Positions 25,900 to 26,580 of a stretch of DNA of 26,580 nt are shown piece by piece; the first letter of the stretch is position 1; every line of letters starts with the position of its first letter. This DNA is from Oscillospiraceae bacterium (lineage in GTDB: Bacteria > Bacillota_A > Clostridia > Oscillospirales > Oscillospiraceae). The stretch spans positions 1 through 26,580 of the forward strand of contig SVLA01000009.1 of the NCBI GenBank assembly GCA_015068175.1, in the 5' to 3' direction. The notes under the pieces were generated by a model, which was not told where the DNA came from, did not search any database, and worked only from the letters and a program-made list of their open reading frames with translations. The position numbers and the translations under genes are program-made.

Positions 25900-26580
25900 T
25901 CAAACGAAGCGGTTCAAGGCATCGATGACGTAGTCCACCTGCCCGTCGGTCATGCCGTAGTACAGCGGCAGGCTCAGCTCTTCCCGGGCATTCTGCTCCG
26001 CCACGGGGAAATCCCCCGGCGCGTATCCCAGGTCCAGATATGCCTGGTGCAGATGCATGGCCACGGGATAATGGACCTGGCAATGGATGTCCAAAGCTTC
26101 CAGATACCGCAGCAGGCGGTCCCGTTCCGGGGTGCAGAGAGCGAAAATGTGCCATGCATGAACGTGGTCATCATCCACATGGGGCAGCCGCAGCAGGGGA
26201 TTGCGGATGCCGGCCAGGTAACGCTCCGCAATATGGCGGCGGTGTTCGTGCCAGCGGTCCAGATGGGTCAGCTTCACATCCAGCAGAGCCGCCTGAAGCT
26301 CGTCCAGCCGGGAATTGACGCCCTTGTATTCATGGTAATATTTCTTGTGGGAGCCGTAGCCGCCCAGGGTCCGGACCATGTCCGCCATCCGCGCGTCAGC
26401 GGTGCAGACCGCGCCGCCATCCCCCAGGGCACCCAGATTTTTGCCGGGATAGAAGCTGAAGCCGGCGGCATCGCCCAAACTGCCGGCGATCCGGCCTTTG
26501 TACCGGGCGCCGTGGGCCTGGGCCGCGTCCTCAATGAGCAGCAGACCGTGGCGCCGGGCCAGGGTCTCCAGTTCCTCGAA
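25900..26580 (-). CDS. DegT/DnrJ/EryC1-type sugar aminotransferase (C-terminal part)
   Basis: PLP-dependent aminotransferase acting on keto-sugar nucleotides. The visible 226 residues start inside the cofactor domain ([17 protein letters not shown]) and continue with [19 protein letters not shown], whose lysine binds [29 protein letters not shown], the conserved substrate-site stretch, follows, then a C-terminal domain ending DALNRFV. The N-terminal half lies beyond the right edge. With RfbA and RfbB downstream, the expected substrate is a dTDP-keto-6-deoxyhexose; the amination position (C3 or C4) cannot be read from sequence. A 3,4-ketoisomerase, if the product is a 3-amino sugar, would have to lie outside the window. 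Confidence 0.93.
   Translation of the reverse strand, partial: FEELETLARRHGLLLIEDAAQAHGARYKGRIAGSLGDAAGFSFYPGKNLGALGDGGAVCTADARMADMVRTLGGYGSHKKYYHEYKGVNSRLDELQAALLDVKLTHLDRWHEHRRHIAERYLAGIRNPLLRLPHVDDDHVHAWHIFALCTPERDRLLRYLEALDIHCQVHYPVAMHLHQAYLDLGYAPGDFPVAEQNAREELSLPLYYGMTDGQVDYVIDALNRFV

Overview
The window looks like chromosomal DNA from a GC-rich member of the Firmicutes, most likely a gut-type Clostridia of the order Oscillospirales. This is inferred from four things: a spoIIE gene (endospore lineage), strong AGGAGG-type ribosome binding sites with some TTG and GTG starts, heavy CGG/GGC/CTG codon use, and intergenic palindromic elements resembling those scattered through Oscillospiraceae genomes. 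No rRNA, tRNA, CRISPR array, phage gene or transposase gene was seen.

Left part (1-7514). A partial gpmI and recG read leftward, with a palindrome-rich spacer between them. A rightward group follows: a DUF2207-like membrane protein, a CYTH phosphatase, a four-helix-bundle protein, a DEDDh exonuclease and a PLP aminotransferase. The four-helix-bundle gene sits between two inverted arrays of heptamers and is AT-richer than its neighbours, so it looks like a discrete inserted unit.

Middle part (7515-14958). This is housekeeping DNA. rpoD (sigma A) reads leftward and diverges from lepA-mgtC-hemW; each side has its own recognisable promoter. After a terminator comes spoIIE, which has a possible Spo0A-type promoter.

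Right part (14959-26580). An intergenic region of about 420 bp carries repeats and hairpins. It is followed by two rightward family-2 glycosyltransferases, which converge on a long leftward surface-glycan operon that enters from the right edge. In order of transcription the operon holds a DegT aminotransferase (partial), a GNAT acetyltransferase, a degenerate GT2 paralogue, a TagF-like/GT2 fusion, an IspD/TarI-type cytidylyltransferase, an AraD-type pentulose-phosphate epimerase, an extended SDR, rfbA and rfbB. Two activated-sugar routes seem to be combined. RfbA/RfbB with DegT and GNAT would give a dTDP-linked N-acylated amino-deoxysugar. AraD, the SDR and the cytidylyltransferase would give a CDP-activated pentose or pentitol phosphate for the TagF-like polymerase. 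The second route, with AraD in place of the usual TarJ reductase, is the best candidate for an undescribed system here.
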